Source: UBA11346 sp038203025
Lineage (GTDB): Bacteria; Planctomycetota; UBA11346
Direction of reading: 5' to 3'
Length of the DNA stretch: 23,328 nucleotides
NCBI GenBank assembly: GCA_038203025.1
Contig: JBBREK010000040.1
Coordinates: forward strand, 1 to 23,328
This document shows, piece by piece, positions 1-6,797 of the stretch. The stretch's first letter is position 1; every line of letters starts with the position of its first letter. The notes under the pieces were generated by a model. The model had not been told where the DNA came from, searched no databases, and was given only the letters and a program-made list of their open reading frames with translations. The position numbers were made by a program, and so were the translations under genes.

Positions 1-1
1 C

Positions 2-694
2 ATCGCGCGTGTCGTGCTGCGACTGCCGCGCCCGTCCACGGCCCCGCCCGATCCCGGCCGGCGGGCGGTGCTCATCGGCGGTGCCGCCCTGGCCGCGGCC
101 CCGCTGATCGCCGCGGCCACGCCATTGGGTCGCCGCGATCCACCTGCGGACCTGCTGCGTCCGCCGGGGGTCGCCGCCGACGAGACGGGCTTCCTCGACC
201 GCTGCGTGCGCTGCGGCGCGTGCCTCGCCGCCTGTCCCGAGGGCGCTCTGCACAGTGATGGCTTCTCCGCCGGCCTGGCTGGCCTGCTAGCCCCGGCCCT
301 GGTGCCGCGTCGCGGGGCCTGCGCCCCGGACTGCACCCGCTGTGGCGAGGTCTGTCCGACCGGGGCCATCCCGCGGCTCAGCGTCGAGGCGAAGGCCGCC
401 CAGCCGTTGGGCGTGGCTGTGGTCGACAAGCAGCGCTGCATCCCTTTTGTCGGCGAGGAGTCCTGCCTGGTCTGCGAGGAGCACTGTCCGATCGCCGACA
501 AGGCCATCCGGCTGCGTCCAGGGCCGCATGGCGTGGATGTTCCGCATGTCCGTCGCGGGGCCTGCACTGGCTGCGGCTGGTGCGAACTGGTCTGTCCAGT
601 CGAGGGGGTGTCTGCCATCCGGGTGTTGCGCCAAAGTGCAGAAACCCCCCATGGCGGTCACCGGCAAGGCCATGGAGGGGGTCGTGGCCTGTAA
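2..694 (+). CDS. NapG/MauM-like polyferredoxin (four 4Fe-4S clusters), 5' end probably cut by window
   Basis: Electron-transfer protein expected to carry four [4Fe-4S] clusters. Counting from a possible GTG at 14, sixteen cysteines fall in four groups: C64/67/70/74, C103/107/110/114, C142/151/154/158 and C184/187/190/194, the NapG/MauM arrangement. A hydrophobic stretch at about residues 19-36, preceded by two arginines, resembles a Tat-type signal or membrane anchor. The frame stays open to the left edge, so the GTG may not be the true start; many relatives are fusions with a NapH-like membrane half carrying further clusters, and this may be the C-terminal half of one. The last 25 residues are Gly/His-rich. 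Family is clear from the cysteine spacing; the redox partner is unknown because upstream genes are not visible. Confidence 0.8.
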   Translation: MARVVLRLPRPSTAPPDPGRRAVLIGGAALAAAPLIAAATPLGRRDPPADLLRPPGVAADETGFLDRCVRCGACLAACPEGALHSDGFSAGLAGLLAPALVPRRGACAPDCTRCGEVCPTGAIPRLSVEAKAAQPLGVAVVDKQRCIPFVGEESCLVCEEHCPIADKAIRLRPGPHGVDVPHVRRGACTGCGWCELVCPVEGVSAIRVLRQSAETPHGGHRQGHGGGRGL

Positions 695-769
695 GTCCAC
701 TAATAGGCGTGACCTGCACACTTTTGGTGAAAATATCGGAGGTTTCGCTTAACCCTGAGCGAAACGTGG

Positions 770-775
770 CATACT
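770..775 (+). promoter_or_regulatory. -10-like box CATACT of the 3D-domain gene
   Basis: CATACT with an upstream TG (TGG immediately before the box) places the predicted transcription start about 4 nt before the ATG at 786. No convincing -35 and no Shine-Dalgarno sequence are seen, in line with other near-leaderless genes in this window. Confidence 0.4.
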
Positions 776-785
776 TGCCGGACTC

Positions 786-1343
786 ATGCGACTGGCGACC
801 TTGCTTCTCACCACCCCGTTCCTCGCCTGCGTCGAGCCGAGCCAGCTGGTCCGGCCCGACATCACCGGCCTGTTCGCGGCGGTCGAACGCACAGTGACCG
901 ATGAGCAACGCCAGCGCGCCTCCGGTCAGCCGGCCCTGCGCGGTCGCTGGGTGACGGTGCGAGCTACGGCCTACTCGCCGCACGACGCGGTCGACGGCTC
1001 ATACCACGCCACCAAAGGTGAGCGCTGGCGTTGGATCACCGCCGATGGGCGGACCGACGTCCGCCAGAGCCCGTACGGCATCGCCGTGCCACGCCTGGCC
1101 GGCGGACGCCCAGCCTGGCCCTACGGCACCCGCGTGCTGATTCCGGCCGGGCAAGGCTACCTCGACCAGAGCCAGCCCGACGATCGTATCTTCACCGTCG
1201 ACGACTGCGGTGGTGCTATCCGCGGCAAGACCGAGCGCTCCGGCGTCCTGCACATCGACCTGCGCTACCGCAGCGAATCCTCGGCCCGCCAGTTCGGCGG
1301 CGACCTGGGCTGGCAGGAACTACGGGTGTTCATTTTGGAATAG
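786..1343 (+). CDS. 3D-domain exported protein (185 aa)
   Basis: The C-terminal half matches the 3D domain, named for conserved aspartates and related to the catalytic fold of MltA lytic transglycosylases: an FTVDDCGGAIRG segment (D139, D140) followed by HIDLRY (D158) and a terminal FGGD...V strand. The N-terminus has a short hydrophobic signal (residues 3-14) ending FLAC, an imperfect lipobox, so it may be a lipoprotein or simply secreted. Likely acts on peptidoglycan or is an envelope protein; the domain alone does not prove enzyme activity. The start is the first ATG and has a -10-like box just upstream. It is convergent with the metallopeptidase gene, with a palindromic repeat between them. 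Confidence 0.75.
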   Translation: MRLATLLLTTPFLACVEPSQLVRPDITGLFAAVERTVTDEQRQRASGQPALRGRWVTVRATAYSPHDAVDGSYHATKGERWRWITADGRTDVRQSPYGIAVPRLAGGRPAWPYGTRVLIPAGQGYLDQSQPDDRIFTVDDCGGAIRGKTERSGVLHIDLRYRSESSARQFGGDLGWQELRVFILE

Positions 1344-1347
1344 GTTT

Positions 1348-1409
1348 GGGGCTTCGCCCGCTGCGGCTTCGCGCTACGGCTACGTGCGAAGCGCAACGCC
1401 GTAGCGCGA
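1348..1409 (+). repeat. REP-like palindromic element, copy 1
   Basis: Begins with GGGGCTTCGCCCGCT four bases after the stop at 1343. Contains a 12-bp inverted repeat (1369-1380 with 1398-1409) around a 17-nt loop. Shares its opening core with copies at 15410 and 17621. Located between convergent genes, so it may also block read-through, but there is no T-tract. Confidence 0.7.
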
Positions 1410-1425
1410 GTGAAACGAGCCTCAT

Positions 1426-2952
1426 TCAGCGGCCCACCGATGCGCCGACCAGATCCCCCTGGGTCAGCCCGACGCCGCCGAGCCACTTGGCGTGCAGTTC
1501 TGCGGCCAGCTCTGGCGGGGCGTGCCGATCGAGCCAGGTGTCCCAGTCGCCGGGTTCGGCCCAGCCGAAGCGGTGGTTCTGGGTCCAGTCACGCAGGGCG
1601 GCGAAGAACTTTTCCTCGCCCAGGCGGGTCCGCAGATGCTGGTACATCAGCGCCCCGCGGCCGTAGACCACGGCGCCGTAGGCCTGCTTGTCATAGTCGC
1701 CGGCCGCCAGGGTCATGGCCTGGGCCGGCTTCTGCCGGTCCATCAGTGCCATGCACAGCGACAGGCCCCAGGCCGGACCGATGCTGGGACCGTACTCGGC
1801 CTCCATGATCCAGGTGCCCGCCCAGTTGGTCAGCGACTCGTCGAGCCATGGGCTGCGCATGGTGTCGTTGCCGACCATCAGGTGCCACCACTGGTGGCAG
1901 GTTTCATGGGCGCTCGCCTCGGCGAGCATGCGCGCCGCCAGGCCGATCGGCGGCACTGCCGGGTCGAGCCCGCCGACCATCTCGCACAGGTCGCGGCCGA
2001 TCAGCACCAGGCCGCTCGCTTCGACCCCGCCGACGCCGCCTTCGAGTGGAGCCTCGACCGCGTCGAATTCGCGCCACGGGTAGGCTCCGAAGGCAGCGGA
2101 ACAGCGGCGCATGGCCGCGGCGCAGGCGTCGGCCGAGCGCTCGGCGGCGGCCTGCACCACCGGCCGGTGCCACATGCGGATGTGCACATCGCCAACCACG
2201 CGTTCTGCCGCGACCAGGCCATCGCCGACCACCAGGCAGAGGTTGCGCACCAGGGGCGCGGCCAGAACCACCTCGCTGCGTCCGTCGCCCAGATCGCGCC
2301 GGCTGATCTCGCTGCCCGGCCCCGCGACCACGGCGGTGGACGGGACGCGCAGGCGCAGCAGCCAGTGCGCAATGTCGGTGCGCAGGGCGTCGGCCATGCC
2401 GGCCAGGGGATCCTCGCGCCAGGCACCGTCGCGGCGCACGTCGACCTCGGGCGCGAAGCCGCTGAACACCCAGACACCGTCGGCCGAGCGCGTCATCAGG
2501 CCGTGGTAGCCTGCCGGCGAGACCTTGGCTGCGAGGCGCGCCTCCAGGAGCAGGGTTTTGCCCGGCGCCAGCGGTCGTGGCAGGGGGATGCGCAGGCGCT
2601 CGCCATCGGCCTCGGGCAGCGGCTGGATGGGATTGCCGTCGAGGCGGACCTCGTCCACGGTCAGCTGCGCGCCATGGAAGGAGGCGGCGTTGGGCCAGCA
2701 GTTCAGCACCAGGTCGGGCACGGCGTCCGGCCCCGGGTTGGTCCAGCGCAGGCGCATGCCGCCGCGCAGGCCGGGCAGCTCGGGGTCGAGGTCGAGGTCA
2801 AGTTCGCCGCGCGCCGCCGCTGGCACGCGCAGTAGGTCGGCCTGCCCGTCGGTCGTCAGGGCTGGGCGCAGCTGGTCGAGCCAGGCGGGGTCGGCGAGAT
2901 CGGCGGCCTGGGTGAGGGTGGCCAGGCAGAGGCACAGGGCGAAGCGGAGCAT
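1426..2952 (-). CDS. Secreted M1-family (gluzincin) metallopeptidase
   Basis: Zinc aminopeptidase-like enzyme of 508 aa. A signal peptide covers about residues 1-17 (hydrophobic, ending TQA-AD). The zinc site is H349-E-T-C-H353 followed after 18 residues by E372, the HExxH-x18-E pattern of M1. The glycine-rich stretch GGVGGVEASG (305-314) sits where M1 enzymes have the GxMEN exopeptidase motif, but it is divergent, so true aminopeptidase activity is less certain than metallopeptidase fold. Residues 40-240 fit the N-terminal beta domain. It is shorter than classic 850-aa enzymes because the C-terminal helical domain is absent. The frame runs upstream to 3039, but the ATG at 2952 gives the signal peptide and has a promoter ending just before it. 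Confidence 0.85.
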   Translation of the reverse strand: MLRFALCLCLATLTQAADLADPAWLDQLRPALTTDGQADLLRVPAAARGELDLDLDPELPGLRGGMRLRWTNPGPDAVPDLVLNCWPNAASFHGAQLTVDEVRLDGNPIQPLPEADGERLRIPLPRPLAPGKTLLLEARLAAKVSPAGYHGLMTRSADGVWVFSGFAPEVDVRRDGAWREDPLAGMADALRTDIAHWLLRLRVPSTAVVAGPGSEISRRDLGDGRSEVVLAAPLVRNLCLVVGDGLVAAERVVGDVHIRMWHRPVVQAAAERSADACAAAMRRCSAAFGAYPWREFDAVEAPLEGGVGGVEASGLVLIGRDLCEMVGGLDPAVPPIGLAARMLAEASAHETCHQWWHLMVGNDTMRSPWLDESLTNWAGTWIMEAEYGPSIGPAWGLSLCMALMDRQKPAQAMTLAAGDYDKQAYGAVVYGRGALMYQHLRTRLGEEKFFAALRDWTQNHRFGWAEPGDWDTWLDRHAPPELAAELHAKWLGGVGLTQGDLVGASVGR

Positions 2953-2958
2953 GGTGCC

Positions 2959-2986
2959 AGTGTGGACCGCTGCGGAGGTCTGCCAG
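2959..2986 (-). promoter_or_regulatory. Predicted promoter of the M1 peptidase gene
   Basis: On the minus strand, CTGGCA (2986-2981), a 16-bp spacer and CACACT (2964-2959). The predicted start of transcription is the A of the ATG at 2952, so the mRNA would be leaderless. Neither box is a strong consensus match. Confidence 0.4.
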
Positions 2987-3006
2987 AGCCGACCTTGTCC
3001 GGATTT

Positions 3007-3027
3007 CCCGACACCCTGGGGTGCGGG
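3007..3027. other. GC-rich inverted repeat in the divergent M1/EF-hand spacer
   Basis: CACCC-TG-GGGTG (3012-3023) extended by CCCG/CGGG with one bulged A at 3011, giving about nine pairs. It lies in the 203-bp gap between divergent genes, upstream of both promoters, so it could be an operator. No protein can be assigned. Confidence 0.3.
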
Positions 3028-3141
3028 GATGCCCGGCACAAACGTGTCGGATTCTGCGAATCCCTACACCGGATGCCCGATAAAGCCTTGGCACGGCAGA
3101 CGCTCCAGATCTCCCCAGTACAACCCACCACACCATCCTTC

Positions 3142-3147
3142 AGGAGG
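3142..3147 (+). promoter_or_regulatory. Strong Shine-Dalgarno AGGAGG of the EF-hand operon
   Basis: AGGAGG followed by 8 nt and ATG at 3156. The next two genes have AGGA at 3694-3697 and 4285-4288, also exactly 8 nt before their ATGs, which fixes the start of the middle gene at 3706. I could not identify a convincing promoter in the 2987-3141 spacer. Confidence 0.85.
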
Positions 3148-3155
3148 TACCAGTC

Positions 3156-3659
3156 ATGCTTAAGATCACCGCCATCGTCGCCCTCGCCCTCGCCGCCCTC
3201 GCTCTGCCCGCTGCCGAAGACGGCCAGGGTCGCGGCCAGGGTCACGGCCAGGGTCACGGCCAGGAAGGCCCCCGCGGCGGCCAGGCCCGCCAGCGCATCC
3301 ACGACAAATTCGACACCGACAAGGACGGCAAGCTGTCGGAGAGCGAGCGCGCCGCGGCCAAGGCTGCCTGCCTGGCCAAGCACGACACCGACCACGACGG
3401 CAAGATGTCCGAGGCCGAGCGCGACGCTGCCCGCGCCGAATTCAGCGCCCGGCTCAAGGAGAATCACCCCAAGCTGTTCGCCAAGATCGACAAGGACGGT
3501 AATGGCGTCATCTCGCGCGAGGAGGGCCAGGCGGCCCGCGCCTGGCTGCGGCAGCATCGCGGCGAGCGCGGTGGGCGCGGCGAGGACGGTGAGGGCAGCG
3601 GGCCCGGCGGGCACGGCGGGCATAAGGGACAGGGCGGCGATGGGGCCAAGGCCGACTGA
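3156..3659 (+). CDS. Secreted EF-hand protein 1 (167 aa)
   Basis: Predicted exported calcium-binding protein. A signal peptide spans residues 1-20 (MLKI start, hydrophobic Ala/Leu core, ALPAAE cleavage region). Three canonical 12-residue EF-hand loops follow at 53-64, 77-88 and 112-123, each with D-x-D-x-D-G or D-x-D-G-N-G spacing and Glu at position 12. Between signal and first loop is a Gly-Gln-His stretch built from a 12-bp tandem unit (cggccagggtca, about 3.7 copies, 3221-3264). The tail after 140 is Gly/Arg/His-rich and looks disordered. First gene of a three-gene set of similar proteins. Function beyond binding divalent cations is unknown. Confidence 0.85.
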   Translation: MLKITAIVALALAALALPAAEDGQGRGQGHGQGHGQEGPRGGQARQRIHDKFDTDKDGKLSESERAAAKAACLAKHDTDHDGKMSEAERDAARAEFSARLKENHPKLFAKIDKDGNGVISREEGQAARAWLRQHRGERGGRGEDGEGSGPGGHGGHKGQGGDGAKAD

Positions 3660-3705
3660 TCGACTTCCGGTTCCCTCAATTTAGCATCCCACCAGGACCA
3701 TGACC

Positions 3706-4257
3706 ATGCGCCACAACATCATTGCCATCGTTGCCACCGTCTCCCTCGTCGCCGGCCTCGCCGGGGCCGAGGGGGCGAAGCCCACGCCACCGGCCGAGCG
3801 CCATCCGGACCTCGCCGTGCGGCTCGACGCCGACCACGACGGCCGGGTTTCGGGCCCCGAGTTCATGGCTGGCATTCAGAAGCACGAGGCCTGGATCAAG
3901 GCCAACAAGCCGGAGCTGTACAAGAAGCTCGACGTCGACGGCGACGGCAGCATCACCGCCAAGGACCGCCAGGCCCTGCATGAGCGCTGGCAGCAGCAGC
4001 AGCAGCAGCGTCGTGGCGAGTTGAAGGACCGCCTCGACCGTAACGACGACGGCAAGGTCGGCCCGGTGGAACGAAAGGTCGCCGACCGGGTCGAGGACCG
4101 TGTCGACCGCCGCGAGGACGTGCGCGATGCGGCGCACGACGGTGGTCTGATCGACGATCTCGAGGACGTCCTCGACCGTCGCGAGGATGTCCGTGATCAC
4201 CGCGAAGACCGGCGCGACCACGCCCCCGGTCCGGTCGGCGGCCCCGGCCGCCGCTGA
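3706..4257 (+). CDS. Secreted EF-hand protein 2 with Arg/Asp-rich tail (183 aa)
   Basis: The signal peptide spans residues 1-21 (ends GLAGAEG). EF-hand loops sit at 41-52 and 76-87, plus a third at 111-122. Loop 2 ends in Asp rather than Glu, and loop 1 keeps all calcium positions. A run of six Gln (96-101, CAG repeats) sits between loops 2 and 3. After loop 3 the protein becomes strongly charged, with two imperfect RREDVRD repeats alternating Arg and Asp, probably a flexible or helical tail. An ATG at 3700 is in frame, but the AGGA spacing of 8 nt, identical in the neighbours, favours 3706. It follows EF-hand gene 1 by 46 bp and is likely co-transcribed. Confidence 0.8.
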   Translation: MRHNIIAIVATVSLVAGLAGAEGAKPTPPAERHPDLAVRLDADHDGRVSGPEFMAGIQKHEAWIKANKPELYKKLDVDGDGSITAKDRQALHERWQQQQQQRRGELKDRLDRNDDGKVGPVERKVADRVEDRVDRREDVRDAAHDGGLIDDLEDVLDRREDVRDHREDRRDHAPGPVGGPGRR

Positions 4258-4296
4258 ACCCGATCAACCTACAACCTACCGACAAGGAACCATCCC

Positions 4297-4803
4297 ATGC
4301 GCCCATTACCCCTGATCCTAATTGCCGCCGCCCTGTGCGCCGGCGAAGGCCCCCCGCCGCACGCCGGTCCCCCCGGTGGCCCTCCGGGCCAGCGCCCTGA
4401 CCAGTCGCCCGAGGAGATGTTCCAGAAGGCCGACGTGGACAAGGATGGCAAGGTCACCCTGGCCGAACTCACTGCCGCCATCGAAGCGCACATGCAGGGC
4501 CAGCGTGAAGCCGCCTTCACCCGCATGGACAGCAACGGCGACGGCCAGATATCCAAAGAGGAGTTTCTCGCCTTCGAGCCGCCAGGCCAGGACGGCAAGG
4601 ACGGCGCGAAGCAGCGTCGTGGCCCGGATCCGGCGGAGATATTCAAGCGCATGGACCGCAACGGCGACGGCGTGATCACCGCCGACGAGGCCAAGCGGCC
4701 CGAACCGGGCAAGGGCGGCCCGCGCGAGGGCAAGGGTGATGGGCCGCGTGAGGGCAAGGGCCACGGCGACGCCCCGCGCGACGACGGCCTGCTCGCCCCG
4801 TAA
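4297..4803 (+). CDS. Secreted EF-hand protein 3 (168 aa)
   Basis: Third member of the EF-hand set. An N-terminal hydrophobic signal (residues 3-16) is followed by a Pro/Gly-rich linker. EF-hand loops lie at 46-57, 78-89 and 120-131, all with D at 1, D/N at 3 and 5, G at 6 and Glu at 12. Loops 1 and 2 are close enough to form a normal EF pair and loop 3 stands alone after a Gly/Lys linker. The C-terminus has a duplicated GPREGKG unit. A Cys at 14 is not in a proper lipobox. It lies 39 bp after gene 2 with the same Shine-Dalgarno spacing and ends 5 bp before the convergent TolC-like gene. Probably a periplasmic or extracellular cation-binding protein. Confidence 0.85.
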   Translation: MRPLPLILIAAALCAGEGPPPHAGPPGGPPGQRPDQSPEEMFQKADVDKDGKVTLAELTAAIEAHMQGQREAAFTRMDSNGDGQISKEEFLAFEPPGQDGKDGAKQRRGPDPAEIFKRMDRNGDGVITADEAKRPEPGKGGPREGKGDGPREGKGHGDAPRDDGLLAP

Positions 4804-4808
4804 AGGAG

Positions 4809-6188
4809 CTACGGCTTGCTGGCCGGCTCGCGGTCGCTCAGCGGCCAGACGCCGGCCAGCTGCCGCAGGTCGAGCTGGCTGCGCGACAGCTGCAGTTGGG
4901 CGGAGACCAGACCGCTTTCAGCATCGAACTGGCCGCTGATCGAGTCGGCGTCCTCCAGCGCCGTGGCCAAGCCCTGCTTGTAGCGGGCGCGCACCTCCTC
5001 GGCGTTGGCGCTGGCCAGGCGGTCCCGGGCCTGGGCTTGGGCAAGCGTGGCCTCGGCCGTCTCCAGCTCGGCCAGGGCGGTGAGCAGCTGCTTGCGCAGT
5101 CCGCGCAGCTGCTGGGTCAGGCCCAGGCTGGTCTCGCGCCGGGCGGCTTGCGCCTGGGCGATGGCACCGCCGCGGTCGCCGCCGTCGTACAGCGCCCAGG
5201 TGGCGGTCAGCGACAGGGTCACGTCGGCGGACTTGTCGACGCTGGACCGGGCCGGGTCGTTGGTGTCGAACTCGCTGACGGTAGCGCGAGCGCTGACGTC
5301 GGGGACCCAACGGCCGTAGGCGGCGCGCACGCTCTGATCGGCGGCGGCTTCGCGGAACTTGAGGGCGCGCAGGTCGGCGCGATAGGCCAGGGCCAGGCGT
5401 TGCAGGACTTCGCCCTCGCGCGAGGGGGCCTCGATGCCGGCCGGTGGAGCCAGCGGGCCCTCCATCGGCGCAACAATGAGGTCGGCCAGGGCCAGGCGCG
5501 TCGTCGTCACCAGGTTGCGTGATCGTGTCACCGACAGCCGGGCGGTCGCCTCTTCCAACTCGGCGCGGGTCACGTCGGTGCGGATCGACAGGCCAGCTTG
5601 CAGCCGGGCCTTGGCATCGGCCACTGAGGCCTGCGAGACCTCCAGCCGGCGTTCGGCGGCGACAACCTGCCGTTCCGCGGCGAGGACGTTGAGGAACACG
5701 CCGCCGACGGCGAAGGCCAGCACCCGGCGCAGCTCCAGCGATTCCAGCTGCTGGGCGCGCAGTGCGTACTTGGCCGAGGCCAGTCCGGACCAGGCGCTGG
5801 CGCGCAGCAGCCCGAGCTCGGCGCTGGCACTCCAGGCCGCCGTCTCGTTGGCGTCGCCGCCATAGGGCAGCTGGTCCTGGTCGTTGGTCGACAGCGAACC
5901 GGCGAGCACGACGCTGGGGCGCAGTGCAGCGGCGGCGCGGGTGATCGTCGCCTGGGCCGCCTCGATGCGGGCGGCGGCGATGGCCGGGGTCTCGTTACGC
6001 GCCAGCGCCAGGGCGATGGCCTGGTCCATGGTCAGCCCGGCGGCCGCATCGGCTGCTGGCGGCGCTTCTGCTTCTGCCGCTGCCGCTGCGGCGGCGTCTG
6101 GGGCCGGAGCCGGTGGCATCTCCGCCTCGGCGGCGTGCAGCGCGAAGGCGAGGACGAGGAGCGAGGCGACTGGGCGGGCGGTGTTCAT
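4809..6188 (-). CDS. TolC-family outer-membrane efflux protein (459 aa)
   Basis: Outer-membrane factor forming the exit duct of tripartite efflux or type I secretion systems. The protein has a signal peptide (about 1-22), then an Ala/Pro-rich linker to about residue 50, then the OEP pattern: the opening LTMDQAIALALARN helix, two long heptad-rich helical repeats separated by beta segments (for example ARATVSEFDTND and LTATWALYDGG), and a final helix with SRSQLDLRQLAG. The length fits the family. Its ATG overlaps the MarR gene stop by 4 bp (ATGA), so the two are translationally coupled and probably regulated together. No membrane-fusion protein or pump gene follows, because the next gene is convergent; the partner must be encoded elsewhere. 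Confidence 0.85.
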   Translation of the reverse strand: MNTARPVASLLVLAFALHAAEAEMPPAPAPDAAAAAAAEAEAPPAADAAAGLTMDQAIALALARNETPAIAAARIEAAQATITRAAAALRPSVVLAGSLSTNDQDQLPYGGDANETAAWSASAELGLLRASAWSGLASAKYALRAQQLESLELRRVLAFAVGGVFLNVLAAERQVVAAERRLEVSQASVADAKARLQAGLSIRTDVTRAELEEATARLSVTRSRNLVTTTRLALADLIVAPMEGPLAPPAGIEAPSREGEVLQRLALAYRADLRALKFREAAADQSVRAAYGRWVPDVSARATVSEFDTNDPARSSVDKSADVTLSLTATWALYDGGDRGGAIAQAQAARRETSLGLTQQLRGLRKQLLTALAELETAEATLAQAQARDRLASANAEEVRARYKQGLATALEDADSISGQFDAESGLVSAQLQLSRSQLDLRQLAGVWPLSDREPASKP

Positions 6189-6712
6189 CGGTTCCTCTTG
6201 GACGTTGCGGCAGACAGGGTGGAGGCGCGGTTGGCGATGGAGGTGGACAGGCGGCGCAGGGCGCGGCGGTCTCGCTGCCCGATGTCTTGCATCAGCTGGG
6301 CCATGCGGCGGAAGTGGTCGGGCAGCATGCCGTCGAGGAAGCGGCGTCCACCGGCGGTCAGTCGGACCTGCATGGTGCGCCGGTCGCCGGCCCCGCGTGT
6401 GCGTTCGATCAGCCGATCCTGCTCCAGGCCGTCGAGCAGGCCGGTGATGGTGGCGCGGGTGACTCCGCAGGCATCGGCGATGCGGCTTGGCGTCAGCAGG
6501 CGGTCGGGCTGGCGGTTGAGCTGCGACAGTACTGCGAACCTGCCGCTCGAGGTGCCGTGGCAGGCGAAGTGGTCGTCGGCGAAGCGGAAGATCTCGCAGG
6601 CTGCGCGCATCAGCGACAGCAGTGCCGCCGCCGCCTCAGGGTCGAGGTCGGGATAGCGCTGCGCCAGAGCGTGCAGTTCCTCGTCGCTGGGAAGGTCGCG
6701 CAGGAGGATCAT
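6185..6712 (-). CDS. MarR-family transcriptional regulator (175 aa)
   Basis: Winged-helix regulator. The centre holds the MarR signature: helix-turn-helix around residues 73-100 (TPSRIADACGVTRATITGLL), then the wing with the DxRxxxVxLT-type motif (GAGDRRTMQVRLTAGG, about 105-121). N- and C-terminal helices would form the dimer interface. MarR proteins usually repress their own operon and release DNA on binding a small aromatic or drug-like ligand; here the only co-transcribed gene is the TolC-like exit duct, so the likely role is control of export. A possible promoter lies 16-42 bp upstream. Confidence 0.85.
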   Translation of the reverse strand: MILLRDLPSDEELHALAQRYPDLDPEAAAALLSLMRAACEIFRFADDHFACHGTSSGRFAVLSQLNRQPDRLLTPSRIADACGVTRATITGLLDGLEQDRLIERTRGAGDRRTMQVRLTAGGRRFLDGMLPDHFRRMAQLMQDIGQRDRRALRRLSTSIANRASTLSAATSKRNR

Positions 6713-6727
6713 TGGTTAGGAAGCGAA

Positions 6728-6754
6728 GCATTAGCGTCGTCTGGAAACGCGCAA
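6728..6754 (-). promoter_or_regulatory. Possible promoter of the MarR-TolC operon
   Basis: Minus-strand TTGCGC (6754-6749), 15-bp spacer, TAATGC (6733-6728), giving a leader of about 9 nt. The spacer is short, so this is tentative. Confidence 0.3.
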
Positions 6755-6797
6755 GCGGCAGGGGGTATCCACCTGCGCAGTGGGGTGTGCGGACCGC

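Noticed and set aside
1492..2835. Plus-strand 447-aa open frame
   Set aside because: Antisense shadow of the M1 peptidase caused by GC-rich third codon positions; composition is Gly/Ala/Arg/His-rich with no recognisable domain.
4801..4811. Terminator between the EF-hand operon and the TolC-like gene
   Set aside because: Only 5 bp separate the two stop codons, so there is no room for a hairpin terminator there.
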